A stretch of DNA of 64,000 bases from Solen grandis (GCA_021229015.1 CM037785.1:3502350-3566349); one strand, 5' to 3'. Counted from the first letter of the stretch, positions 1 through 11,203 are shown. Numbers and translations are program-made. The notes: generated from the sequence alone by a model not told the origin.

Positions 1-735
1 TAATAACACGCAAAAGGCAACAGACACACACAAAGCTCGTGATATGCAACCAAATAATTCCTGATGTCTCAGAGCATTAAACACCTTGGTTTGTATTTGA
101 CAAATGACTGTTCCTGGCATACCCACATTACCCATATCATTAGATAAGCTTTCTTTAAATCGTAGGGCATTAGAAATCACCTATTTTTCCTTCAGGCCTA
201 TCCTTGAATATGGCGATCACTGTTTTTTCAAATGTTATCTATATACGCACTGTCGAAATATAATGTTGTTGACACTACAGGATCTTAGCATTTACCTTGA
301 TAAACTACTTTATGGTGACCCTCTTTTGCCTACTAACCAAAATAAACTTATATTTCAAAGTGTCCAGATTTTCATTCAAAATACGAAACGGTTTGATACG
401 CACGTTGATCATCGTTAAATGTTGGTGGACGCCTTTACTTTTACATCTCTTTCTCCTCTTAACTATCTCCTTTTTTTCTTTATTCTCTTCACCAAAACTA
501 TTCATTAGATCTCCACTTTATACTAGCATTTTTACTCTCAATTCAAAATATTATTTTCCTCTTATTATTTTATAAATTTAGCTCAAGATGTTTTCCCATA
601 TATCCTTTTAATAAGCTGCTTTCTTGTGTAATTAAGTGTTACCAGGAGAAGAACATTGTAAGCTTAGCTTTCGTTCACGGATTTTTGTATACTATGTTGT
701 AATATATGCTGGAAATAAATATGTTTAAACAAAAG
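1..735 (+). mobile_element. Degenerate 3' end of a non-LTR retrotransposon (jockey/CR1-like RT remnant)
   Basis: The first 400 bases encode pieces of the C-terminal part of a non-LTR reverse transcriptase in shifting frames. One frame near 70-150 reads KHLGLYLTNDCSWHTHIT. After a stop and a frameshift, the next reads LNRRALEITYFSF and then RPILEYGDH. These match the conserved late RT/thumb segments of jockey/CR1-type elements (family knowledge). The end near 715-735 (ATAAATATGTTTAAAC) looks like a LINE 3' tail with a polyadenylation signal. The element begins outside the window and is not functional. The clade is inferred from motif style only. Confidence 0.6.
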
Positions 736-789
736 AGGCAATTCCGAATTCATGCGGGTTTTATGTTTGTTTTCATCTAATATAAAATA

Positions 790-1555
790 CAGTGGAAACT
801 CCCTAAACCGGACACCCTCGGGACCAGCAAAAAAGTCCGGATTAGAGAGGATTCCGGATTACGGAGGTTTTGTAAATCAGACTCAGCTGTTGTTGTGGAT
901 GATGATGTTGATGATGATATTTTTCTTAACTTTTTCTTAATAGATCTTTATTGTCATAATTATATTTTGAACATAATACCCACTCTATTTTTCTCTCAGA
1001 TTTTTTTTAATAATCACCTATACTCTCATTCTTTTTCTCTCTGTTTTTTTCTTTCATTCTTAAAAACAAAATAAAGTCAACATTGTTTTTATAATTTTAT
1101 AAACATAAATCTCACTTGGACATATGTATGATTACAATACATGTTTCAAACAAAAAAACTTATGCAGCTTTATACATTATAAGCAACACTGATATGCAAA
1201 AATTCAGCTTATTCAGCTTTTTAATGGATATTAGAACTTTAAAAAAGTCACCATACTGTGACATGAGCTTATGGCATATTACCCATAAACCTTATACCTG
1301 ACAGTCCGGACGATTATTATTTCTTCCCTTTCACCGCGTTTTTATGAAGAAACAAATGATTTTGGAAAACAGCATCCGGATTACAGAGGGTTTTTTAAGC
1401 ACAAAAATGACAACCGGACCAAAACTTGCGTCCGGAGTACAGAATACAGAGGATCCGGATTAGAGAGTTATTTTCTATATGTATCAAAAAAAAAAAACTC
1501 GTCCGGAATGAGAAGGATTCCGGTTTACGGAGGGTCCGGTTTAGGGAGTTATTTA
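790..1555. mobile_element. Non-autonomous DNA transposon with pogo/Tigger-like inverted ends
   Basis: The 17 bases at 797-813 (AACTCCCTAAACCGGAC) are the exact reverse complement of 1534-1550. The left end begins CAGTGGAAACTCC after a TA, as pogo/Tigger-type elements often do. Internal blocks built on TCCGGATTA/TTCCGG repeat on both sides (about 835-865, 1375-1465 and 1501-1530), so the ends are compound inverted repeats. The interior is AT-rich with no transposase. Family assignment is inferred. Confidence 0.55.
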
Positions 1556-2734
1556 CATGTATGCCTATCAGCGTATCATGGAATTGCATCATCTGTGATT
1601 TGCAAAGGAATCTGTTTGTTCATTATTTTCTTCAATTTATGATATTTTGGAATGCTTGCTGACTAAAATGGACGTTTTTGTTTAAGTGTGGAAATCCTGT
1701 ATATGTAAAGAGACGATAGTTTTCCGTATTCTTCTTGGAAGTATCGACCCGTATTATAAACAAATATCTGATATTTCCTGTTATTTACTTTATGGACACG
1801 ATAAATACTTTTAATTCATTCAATCCGACGTAATTAGACCGAATCTAACGAATTTCTTTTCATTTTTTCATTAGATAATCTCATATATCCAATGGCAACA
1901 TTTTCCGTGTATCCCAAAAGAAAAGGCAGAAAACAGATTATATGTGTTTGACATCATCATCGACATCACCGTAGCCCATTACTGTCATTGTCGTTATCTA
2001 CAACAAAAGCAGTAAAGCAGTATAATTGTAAAGCCTTTTGTATAGTATCTACAATCATTTATATCAAAATACTAGTAGCAGTTTTCATTACCAAAAAATA
2101 ACTAATGGAATGTTGATCTTGAAACAAAATAAACCGAATTCCTGATCAGAAAAGTTTACATGGCGGAAATGTCTATTCGAAAATAAGTTATAGCACATGC
2201 TGCAGCTGCTGCTTATGATGATAATAATAATATTTCCCCTTTCTGCTACTCTTACCACAACTGATAAACGACTAGTGTAGTTGTATGCTGTAAGTTTAGC
2301 TTAAGATCATCCAGAAAGTACACAGTAGTTTTAACTGATGGTTTTAACAGTGAAAAAAAAAAGAGAAATAAAAAATTTAACGTTCGTTTAAACCTAAGTT
2401 ACCCATATTTAAATCATTTAGTGGCAAAGGATAAAAAAAAACTGAGATACTATGTATTTTCTAAATGAATACTTAAAATAATTCGACAATAACCGTTCCA
2501 TATTTATATATCTTGCATAACGTAACCAAAATCCGTGTTTGCACTTAATTGACGATGAGTTTTGTCCAGTAGTTCACTTAAGCGATAATTGTGCTTGACG
2601 ATAACAAAAACGACAAACAACATCATTTCTTTATAATTTATACTTAATTGTTTATATTTATTTGATAGATAAAAAGCACAAAATTTATAATAGCATTAAC
2701 GTATTTTTGTATAAAACATGTCTATCAAAAAACA
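1556..2734. other. AT-rich intergenic stretch, nothing recognised
   Basis: No reading frame with protein-like content, no clear repeat and no RNA gene was seen. Short simple runs such as GATGATAATAATAATA near 2215-2231 are the only structure. Confidence 0.6.
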
Positions 2735-3576
2735 CTAGATGACTGTAATAATGGCAAAAATAACTGGCTTAGTAATGTAAAGAAACTGTTATGTGATTAT
2801 GGTTTTATGTATGTATGGGATCAGCCACATACTATGATAAATGTAAATGTATTGCTGTCTGAGTTTAAACAAAGAGTTAAGGATAATTTTATTCAAAAAT
2901 GGGTTTCTGATGTTCAAAATAACAACAAATTGATATTGTATAAAAACATAAAATTGGATTTTGAGATGGAAGATTATTTGAAATTTGTTACTAATAAACA
3001 AAATAGATTTTTCCTTACAAAAATTAGAATTTCTGCACATTTCTTGCACATTTCTTGAAAGTGGAAACAGGAAGATATGCCAGAGAAAGGTTAGAGAGAC
3101 AGCAAAGAGTATGTATTTTTTGTAATAAACAAGTAATAGAAGATGAATATCATTTTATTTTGGAATGTCCTTTGTATACTGAAATCAGGAAAAAATTTGT
3201 AAATAAAATTTTATATTACGAGACCTAGTATGTTCAAGTTAGTTCAGTTGTTTAAATCTTCAAAAATAAATATTTTAAAACTGAGCAGGTATATAAATGA
3301 AGCGTATAAAATTCGCAAATCTGCTCAATTCGCTTAACTAATTTTTTTTTCCATCCTCTTATTTAATATTAAATTAATTGTCACTTTATTATGGTGATAG
3401 TTTTTTTTCTTCTGAAATTAGATTGTTTTTGTATCAATATGAATATATTGTGATTTATATATGTATGTTGCACTTTCTGTCACGTGTATCAATATTATTA
3501 CTTTTGTAGTTATTGACATGATGATGAACTGTAACAGTTTAAATCAATAAAATATTATCTATCTATCTATCTATAA
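2735..3576 (+). mobile_element. 3' end of a LINE: RT C-terminal zinc-ribbon domain, frameshifted, with ATCT tail
   Basis: Frame 2738-3055 encodes the region after the RT core (NNWLSNVKKLLCDYGF, then FKQRVKDNFIQKW). It continues after a frameshift near 3050-3060, where a short repeated segment lies, as ETGRYARERLERQQRVCIFC and DEYHFILECP. This is a CxxC...H...C zinc-ribbon typical of mollusc LINE C-termini. A second frameshift near 3220 restores KLVQLFKSSKINILKLSRYI and a stop at 3335-3337. A 3' UTR of about 220 bases ends in AATAAAATATT followed by ATCT repeats (about 3555-3576). The copy is dead and 5'-truncated. Confidence 0.8.
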
Positions 3577-3981
3577 AATAAACTACAATTAATACAAACA
3601 GTACAATACTAACAACTATTTATAAAATGAGTGGGAATTTAGCAAGGGATACATTGAATGATCTGATACCAAAAGGATCTAAGCCACACAGAGCAAATTT
3701 GGCGCAATTCTTACTTAGAAGTACTACTTCTGAAGACTAGTGTGAGCATAGATTTTTAAAAGATTTAAAATGAATATCAGAGGCAATTTTGAAATGATTA
3801 ATACATTTTTGTGAGCTTTTGCTCACTGTTTGATACAACAACTCCTTTTTACTTCTTCATGACTTTAGATCATCCAATTGTAAAATAATGAGAGGTGATA
3901 GTGTTGCGAAAGTAAACATGTATGATTTGACAAATATGAAATTTCAGTTATATGTTACTATTAAATGCCATAGTGAATACC

Positions 3982-4072
3982 CGGTATATAAATAAATAAA
4001 ACTCTTTATTTTACGAAGGTGACTCACTAGGTCTGAGGCTTGTCTTCTTCGGGGCCTTTGATTAGCAATAAT
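3982..4072 (-). mobile_element. Possible retroelement 3' end with TTTA tail
   Basis: Read on the minus strand this ends CCTTCGTAAAATAAAGAG followed by TTTATTTAT, a layout common to LINE 3' ends in molluscs (polyadenylation signal then short-repeat tail). No coding part was recognised. Assignment is inferred. Confidence 0.3.
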
Positions 4073-4209
4073 TATAAAATATACAATAAACCAACTACAT
4101 AACTTTGTACACAATTAAAGGCATGTCATATAAAACAAAAACGTTTAGCAACCGCTCATGCGCACAAAGATGCGCACACAGCTTTAGATAATGTGAATAT
4201 TAACGCACA

Positions 4210-4333
4210 ATGGGGAAAATAATTGAATTACATGAATATCTGTCGGCTTCATTAGGTCCATTAGTTCAGACTGAAAAGCGATTTGTCAGCAGCTGTCTTC
4301 CAAAGATTGCATCCATTTATGCCAACAAAGGTA
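4210..4333 (+). CDS. Candidate first coding exon of an unknown gene
   Basis: An ATG at 4210, with an in-frame stop just upstream at 4201-4203, opens a frame reading MGKIIELHEYLSASLGPLVQ and ending ...SIYANK. The text then meets AAAG|GTAAGGTGA, a strong 5' splice-site match near 4333. The peptide has balanced, protein-like composition, unlike the surrounding AT-rich frames. I do not recognise a family, and no matching downstream exon was found. It could equally be a fragment of an unknown transposon. Confidence 0.25.
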
Positions 4334-4824
4334 AGGTGAATAATAATTGTTTTATTCTCCTTCTGGAAAAGATACCGGTCAACAGCTGTTTTGTTGCCTT
4401 ATAAACCACAAATCACATTGTGAACTACGAGAGATAAACATCAACGAAATCTGTCTGTGCATATAAATATCTGCAGTTATGTTCCATAAATGGGCGTCGG
4501 GTTTCACCCGACACATCACAAATACAAACTCTCTGTTCTCTTTCTATTACTTTTTGTCAAAAATGAAATGCAGTTGCTGGGGTTTGAAAAGTCGACAACA
4601 TTACATTTTATGAAAGATATTGATTTCAGGTCCTGGTACTTTAATGCATGACGACACAAAAACAATATTATATACCGAACGTATGATATATTAGAAAGAT
4701 AATGGTAAAGTATTAATAATTTTTACCGTCTGTTACAAGTTATAATATTTTTTAAATATTTTGAACAGCTATTTCAAGATTGGCCCGAAAACCAATACAG
4801 CCTTAAGCACAAAATTCTCGTTTT

Positions 4825-5418
4825 TATACTCCCGTTGAATGACGGGACGTATTATGGATTCACCTTCGGCGGCAGGTGGGTGTGTGGGCGGCGTCCACTG
4901 ATGTTGTCTGCGGTAGGGTGTGTGGGCGGCGTCCACTGATGTTGTCTGCGGTAGGGTGTGTGGGCGGCGTCCACTGATGTTGTCTGCTCTCTAACTTGAA
5001 CAAACGTGAATTGATCTTTACGGAACTTCTTCAAAATGTATATAGGCACAATATCTTGGTTAAGGTCGATAACAAGCCATTGGCCCTTGAATTTATGAAA
5101 AATTAAAAGTGTCCGATCACTTACTCTAACAAACATGGACCGATTTTGTCCACAATATGAATGGCTTGAACTTGAGCACAATATGAATGGGCACAATATC
5201 TCAATCAAAGTTGATAACCAGTCGAAATGTCTTGAACACTCCAGAGTTATGGCCCTTGAATTGTTGAAAAATTGCAAAATTAACAGTGTCTGCTCGCAAA
5301 CAAATGTGAACCGATTTTTACCAAGTTTTGTCAAAATGTGTATTGGCACAAAGTATCTCAATCGAGTTTGAAAACCAGTCATAACGTCCCAGACACTCAA
5401 GAATTATGACCCTTAAGG
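4825..5418 (+). mobile_element. Truncated copy of a dispersed inverted-repeat element (same family as 50577-51203)
   Basis: It begins TATACTCCCGTTGAATGACG, then GGGACGTATTATGG. It shares its body (GGCGGCGTCCACTGATGTTG, TATGGCCCTTGAATT, ACACAATATCTCAATC) with the fuller copy at 50577-51203. The right end lacks the terminal GGGCGTAT, so it is truncated. The long minus-strand open frame here (4852-5400) is an accident of the internal tandem repeat. Confidence 0.6.
4881..4986 (+). repeat. 38-bp tandem repeat, about 2.8 copies
   Basis: The unit begins TGTGTGGGCGGCGTCCACTG at 4881, 4919 and 4957, giving an exact 38-bp period. The fuller sibling at 50577 has this segment only once, so the expansion is local. 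Confidence 0.85.
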
Positions 5419-6584
5419 GCGAATGTAACATTTTACTAGATTTTCTATATAGACAAAGAAAGAAAAATTAAACTGTTAAATAGATTTTTTAAACTTTGCA
5501 TGATTATAGAGAATCATGAAAGAAACATTTTTATGGCAAATAAATTGGGGGTTACCGTCCTACTTTTTGAGTTATCTGCTCCTGAATGTAATATTTTAGC
5601 ACTTTTAGGCCATATTCAAGGGCAGATAACTCAAATAATGGCAAACAACAACCTCATAAGGTTTAAAAATCAATGTTCGGTACTTAATTCCCTGTCTCTG
5701 TACACAATTTGTAGATATTCTATGCGACAGATTTTATACTATAATCAATCATGCTAAATATATATCAATTTTACGAAAACGTGGCTAAACAATTTTATAT
5801 ATTGTATACAATCCGAACTTAGAAGTGATACAATTATCATATCCTTCTTTTTTAATTTATTTTTATATACTCATAGCTCAAAATATTAATGAACATACCA
5901 AATTTTTGAAAGCGTATTGTATGTTACATATTGAAAGTACATTTATGGGGCTTGCTTTTTCATTTGCAGCATTTTATTGTTGAATAAATTTATAAAAATA
6001 TGAACACTTACCATAGCGTTAAGGAACCAATAATCAGTAAATGAAACAAGTTCTTAATATCAAACGTCAGTTAACTTTAGGACATGATCCTAAAATACTT
6101 AAATACCTATACAAATCATTCATAAAAAAATAAAAAGAAAGATCCTATTGGGATTTGAACCTGTGAATGCCAGATTCAAAGTAGCCGATATAAATTTTAG
6201 CCTATTCATGGAAGTAATTTTTTAGAGTCACATGACTCTACTGAAAATAGAATTACTTAGTGAATTGGGTGATGCTCTAAATGTCGATTAAATAAACAAT
6301 TAGTTCGATCAAAGCCTTATAAATAACAGAAATTGGCAGCTTATTCTTTGCGCACGGTCCCCAAAACTTCAACGAGACCCGGACGAGATTGGAATTCGAA
6401 AGTGTTCATTTTTAATTTTAAACGTATCAAGGAAAAGTTCCCAGGTGTTATTTGAATTAATATAGTATTGGTATGGTTATTTTGTTTAGTTGCTGATTTG
6501 TTCCACTGCTTTTGACATAAACAGACGCCAGTGAGAGTGATCGACCACACGGCGAGACGCAGTTAAGGGAATCAATCAGTAATT
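5419..6584. other. Intergenic stretch with a weak tRNA-like block
   Basis: Mostly featureless AT-rich DNA. On the minus strand near 6145-6215, GGTTCAAATCCC matches an RNA polymerase III B box. No convincing cloverleaf or A box is present, so it may be an old tRNA-derived SINE head. Confidence 0.3.
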
Positions 6585-7625
6585 AGACCACGGCTACTTT
6601 ATTCCACCAATCACAGGCAAGCATAGCCGTTGTCTATATCGTATAGACCACGGCCTAATTTATTCCACCAATCACAGGCAAACAAAGCCGTTGTCTATAT
6701 CGTATAGACCACGGCCTACTTTATTCCACCAATCACAGGCAAACATAGCCGTTGTCTATATCGTATAGACCACGGCCTACTTTATTCCACCAATCACAGG
6801 CAAACAAAGCCGTTGTCTATATCGTTTAGACCACGGCCTACTTTATTTCACCAATCACAGGCAAACAAAGCCGTTGTCTATATCGTATAGACCACGGCCT
6901 ACTTTATTCCACCAATCACAGGCAAGCATAGCCGTTGTCTATATCGTATAGACCACGGCCTACTTTATTCCACCAATCACAGGCAAACAAAGCCGTTGTC
7001 TATATCGTATAGACCACGGCCTACTTTATTCCACCAATCACAGGCAAACAAAGCCGTTGTCTATATCGTATAGACCACGGCCTACTTTATTTCACCAATC
7101 ACAGGCAAACAAAGCCGTTGTCTATATCGTATAGACCACGGCCTACTTTATTCCACCAATCACAGGCAAGCATAGCCGTTGTCTATATCGTATAGACCAC
7201 GGCCTACTTTATTCCACCAATCACAGGCAAGCATAGCCGTTGTCTATATCGTATAGACCACGGCCTACTTTATTCCACCAATCACAGGCAAGCATAGCCG
7301 TTGTCTATATCGTATAGACCACGGCCTACTTTATTCCACCAATCACAGGCAAGCATAGCCGTTGTCTATATCGTTTAGACCACGGCCTACTTTATTTCAC
7401 CAATCACAGGCAAACAAAGCCGTTGTCTATATCGTATAGACCACGGCCTACTTTATTCCACCAATCACAGGCAAGCATAGCCGTTGTCTATATCGTATAG
7501 ACCACGGCCTACTTTATTCCACCAATCACAGGCAAACAAAGCCGTTGTCTATATCGTATAGACCACGGCCTACTTTATTTCACCAATCACAGGCAAGCAT
7601 AGCCGTTGTCTATATCGTATAGACC
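6585..7625 (+). repeat. 61-bp satellite array, 17 copies
   Basis: The unit runs from AGACCACGGCCTACTTTATT through CCACCAATCACAGGCAA to GCCGTTGTCTATATCGTAT. It repeats every 61 bases from 6585 to about 7621, with one base missing in the first unit. Copies differ at only a few sites (CAAACA/CAAGCA/CAAACAAAG, TTCC/TTTC, CGTAT/CGTTT), so the array is young or homogenised. Each unit contains a CCAAT pentamer. Each unit-to-unit junction forms a hairpin: GCCGTTGTCTATA pairs with TATAGACCACGGC around a TCG loop, with 12 of 13 pairs matched. Confidence 0.95.
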
Positions 7626-8088
7626 GAGGGTAAAAGTCGTCTATTTAACTCACGTTTTCCTCGTGCAAATCGATTCTTCAGTGTGATGGGTTGAACTAAC
7701 AAAGAGACAAAATAGTTGAATTCATTCATAGATGCAGTGACAAATTTAAAAAAAATGTAACGTCTAAATATTAAAGAAAACAAACCAAACCTAGATAAAA
7801 TTTATTACACAGCAAAGTTTAACAAAATCCACTGTTGCTGACGTTTAGCAATACATATACATTTACCTGCGTCAATGTCCTGCGGTTTTTGTTCGAATTC
7901 CACTAACAATACTTAGCCATAAGTGACACATGTACTTAAATTCTTAGATTAGGTTGAATGCCTGATTTACGAAATATTTCAGCTAATGACTAAGTTGACA
8001 AGTGCTTACCGTACTGACAAACAATAAGTTGTATAGAGATGAAATTTTGTAGTAGTTTTATTAGAAAAACAAGAATGATTAAATTTAC
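7626..8088. other. Intergenic, nothing recognised
   Basis: No coding potential or repeat was recognised between the satellite and the fold-back element. Confidence 0.5.
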
Positions 8089-8262
8089 CCCTAAGTATTC
8101 AAGGTAAAGTCCCTGTAATGGTTTCGTTACGTCTTGAACCACATAACCTCTACCAAGATAACCAAGGTACCCTAGGAAACCTTGGTTATCTCCGTGAAAG
8201 GCCATGAGGTCCGAAATGAAGCGGAACCATTACAGGGACCTTACCTTAAGTATTACTAAGCG
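8089..8262. repeat. Long fold-back (hairpin) element
   Basis: Outer arms 8101-8126 and 8222-8247 are inverted copies matching at 24 of 26 bases (AAGGTAAAGTCCCTGTAATG...). Inner arms 8156-8168 (AGATAACCAAGGT) and 8179-8191 are exact inverse copies around a 10-base loop. Looser TAAGTATT inverted sequence flanks the outer arms. The whole could be a MITE. No target duplication was seen. Confidence 0.75.
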
Positions 8263-8669
8263 TTAAGTATGATCGATGGACTTCCGAGGCTAGCAACAGG
8301 TAGTCTTAGAAAGGCGCCAAAGTCATCGTCTATCTAACTCGGTTGTTTCTGACCTGAAATTCGCGTAGCCATGGAGTTTATGACATCACTTTCAAAACTG
8401 TCCTTAGTCGGAAGACAGTCTATTTGGATAATTGAAACTTCTTCTAAGAAATCGGCTAAATTGTGTTCTGCTGATGTTGATATTCCAAGCCATTTTGCTT
8501 AGAGTACATATATCCTACAGAGACTTGTACTGGATAGATTTAACGCACGTTGGCTATTTTAGTAAATGCACGAAATTCTTAATTCCCGCAATCCACGCTT
8601 TTCGTTAAGGCCAAAGCGAAAAATGTCGTTGAATAATGCATTCAAGTCCATGACTAAGTTGATATATAT

Positions 8670-8784
8670 AGAATCTGACAAGTTCATGAAAATGTTATTA
8701 AGGGAGCCTCTGGTGAGCTTAATAACATTTTCATGAATGAGTTTAGTAAAATTTGATATGAAAGAAAAATTCATGTCAGATTCT
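8670..8784. repeat. Nested inverted repeats
   Basis: A perfect 20-bp inverted pair lies at 8683-8702 (TTCATGAAAATGTTATTAAG) and 8718-8737 around a 15-base loop. An outer exact 10-bp pair AGAATCTGAC / GTCAGATTCT lies at 8670-8679 and 8775-8784. No coding content. Confidence 0.8.
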
Positions 8785-9114
8785 TTTTATCATATGACCT
8801 ATACTGACTGTAAATCGTGATTATAACAACAAAGAAACACAAACAAGTCTGAATGCCTGTGAACGAATTTCTATTGTAATCTACCACCAAGAAAATAGTT
8901 CTAAATAATAAGTGAATTTCTCATACATTTTCAACATCATATGAATAATGCAAATTTTTGATCAATGTTAGCTGCATCTAATACATTAAATCAAGCTGTT
9001 CGAGTTCAACACACTATGCATATATGTTAAATACACGCGCGTGACACGGAGTGATGTAATTCGGCCTTGAAGTTATTCGGCCTAAACGTTTCTCTGCTGG
9101 CGTCCATTTTGAAC

Positions 9115-9180
9115 AGAACAGGAAGTGACGTCATGTGTTGATGACGTCATCAGTACACGACGTCCTGACGACGTCATTAT
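9115..9180 (+). promoter_or_regulatory. Cluster of CRE-like TGACGTCA sites
   Basis: Within about 50 bases there are two exact TGACGTCA palindromes (near 9127 and 9143) and a GACGACGTCA variant near 9168. TGACGTCA is the consensus site of CREB/ATF bZIP factors. No start codon or recognised gene follows, so a promoter role is only inferred. Similar sites are scattered through repeats elsewhere in the window. Confidence 0.3.
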
Positions 9181-9419
9181 CTTTGGCGCCAAAAATGTTA
9201 CTCTGGTTTTATATTTTGTGCTGCTGTAGTTTCATTAATATACCTGACTAGGTTTCGTATTTACAAGACTGTCTTCATTATTAAAGAACACCCCTCGTAT
9301 GTAACGTGTTAAATATATAAAAAAATGTGTTATGGTTATATAACCGGAAACCGCTGTTTGAGCATAATGTCATATGATAAAAAAATAGTACAGTATTAAC
9401 TTACAATATTTGTTAAGGG

Positions 9420-9680
9420 CATTCAAACAAGAAATAAGAATGATGAATTTCGCCCTTCTGTATATGACGATGATGAACTACATTTGATTTGTAAATGTTT
9501 GGCCTTTAAAGATAGAAGGCATACGTGTATACATATTTGTAAATATTATTAGAGAAGAACTTTTAGAATCGCTAAGTTAAATGAAAAAACAACAACTTGC
9601 ATTTAACTGTACATATTTATTGAATTAGCCTTCAATCGTAGAAACGATCTAATAAATTGGTGAGTTTATATAAACATTGT
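9420..9680 (+). mobile_element. Possible LINE C-terminal remnant
   Basis: One frame reads DDDELHLICKCLAFKDRRH near 9468-9525. This resembles the DEYHFxxxCPxY segment of LINE zinc ribbons, as in the clearer copy at 2735-3576. Downstream frames are broken. This is a weak match. Confidence 0.25.
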
Positions 9681-9930
9681 TGTTTAGATTTTTTGTCAGT
9701 GTTGATATATATGTTAACGTTATTTGCGTACATGTATGTATTCATTTTTTTCATGTGTATATGATTTATGATGTGAAACCTATAGGTTATTAACGATTTT
9801 GTTCTGCTCTATTAATACATTGCGCTAGGTATGGTTGGTGGAAACCTTTCAGTCGCGTAGTCAGTTGATAGCAGAAAAATCTTTGACAATAAACCGATTG
9901 TTTATTATCCGTGGTCTAAGTCGAATACAC

Positions 9931-9978
9931 CACGTGTTACCGTTGTCTATGAAATTCAATAGACAACGGTTACTCGTG
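9931..9978. repeat. Inverted repeat sharing a motif with the 61-bp satellite
   Basis: ACCGTTGTCTAT at 9939-9950 is exactly inverted at 9959-9970 around an 8-base loop. Extending outward gives 20-base arms matching at 18 positions. The core CCGTTGTCTAT also occurs in every 61-bp satellite unit. Confidence 0.7.
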
Positions 9979-9989
9979 ATCTATCCTAT

Positions 9990-10723
9990 ACGCTATAAAT
10001 CCTTCATGTTTGCCTTTGAAAGACCAGTCAAAAGAACGAGGAGACCTTAACCGGCAAAAATCACGGGTTAATCTGCATGGATACGAGATTATCATAAACT
10101 CGACGTTTTCTCATGCCACGCTTAGTCATATCGGACCAATTATCTATCTGTCTTTAATTAAAATTAAACTAAGCAAGTACTCCAATTATGCATCCGTCCT
10201 CTTCTTTCCTTCTTTTAAACTCACTTAAATTTAAGCTTAAATTAGTAGATTCATCAAATATATTTAGAAATTAATTGTCCCCAAAGCCCCACCAAATGTC
10301 CGGTACCTATGTGACATATTGGAACGCTCTCGTTAACTCTCGAGGTACGCGATAAAGCGTGATATATCGGAAAGCTTTGTATCACTGATTCGATAAAGAA
10401 AATCATGTGCAGTGTAAAATTATTTAATGAATACTTCATATAGTCTTTGATTGTATTATATTCGTATCAATATTCATTACAAATTTAATTCGTTATCTTA
10501 ACATTCAACCTAATATCTACTCTTTTTTTTTGGTAACTTTTAAATTGAGCCACAAACAGCCACAGAAAGAACTTGGACCATCACATGCAAACACTGTTAA
10601 TATAAACATATATTTTAAAATTAGCCATGTTACGTTAAGAGGTGTGCGTTCTGTTGGATGTGTTAAAATAATATTTAAATGAACAATGCAAGCTGTATAA
10701 TTTTGTTTATTTAAAAAGGGACT
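9990..10723. other. Intergenic, nothing recognised
   Basis: Short frames here have no recognisable domain. No repeat was recognised. Confidence 0.5.
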
Positions 10724-10865
10724 TGACTTGACTTTTTGAGTTTAACGTTGCTTCGACAGTATTTCAGTCATATAGCGACGTCCAGCTAATTACAGGTGGG
10801 GGAAGACCCCGAATGCACCGAGACATCCGGGAACACCGATCTACTGCAAGCCAGCTGAAAGGCTG
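10724..10865 (-). mobile_element. SINE-A, head-truncated copy
   Basis: It contains the SINE-A tail and body, read inverted: GACTTGACTTGAC, TTCGACAGTATTTCAGTC, ATAGCGACGTCCAGCTAATT, then GCAAGCCAGCTG. The tRNA-like head is missing. Fuller copies are at 21266, 37605, 59023 and 63728. Confidence 0.8.
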
Positions 10866-10947
10866 TTAGTTGTATTAAAATAATATTTCAATGAAAAATG
10901 CAAGCTGTGTTATTGTTTTTATTATTTTAAAAAGGGAAAGGCATTCG

Positions 10948-11203
10948 AAAATTCACACTTTTTTCTGTAAATTTTTTACTTTAATCGGTAAAATTCAGAC
11001 TTTTTTTCTGTAAAATTTACACATTAATCTGTAAATTCTACAGATTAAACTGTAAAATTCCCACAGATTAATGTGCAAATTTTCAGAAAAAAGTGTGAAT
11101 TTTACCGATTAAAGTGTAAAATTTACAGAAAAAAGTGTGAATTTTACAGTTTAAACTGTAAATTTTACAGATTAATCTGTAAATTTTACAGATTAAAGTG
11201 TCA
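10948..11203. repeat. Self-complementary array: large palindrome of ACAGATTAATCTGT-type modules
   Basis: Bases 10948-11037 and about 11055-11142 form arms of roughly 85-90 bases that are inverse complements with few mismatches. They share CACACTTTTTTCTGTAAATT, CTTTAATCGGTAAAATTC and ACACATTAATCTGTAAAT. The rest is built of 18-20-base modules that are themselves palindromes, for example ACAGTTTAAACTGT and ACAGATTAATCTGT. No coding capacity. Confidence 0.85.

Noticed and set aside
4852..5400. 182-residue minus-strand frame as a gene
   Set aside because: It lies wholly in a dispersed repeat with a 38-bp tandem expansion and has no recognisable domain.
6585..7625. CRISPR-like array of regular repeats
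   Set aside because: Units are contiguous with no unique spacers, and the setting is eukaryotic. It is a satellite.
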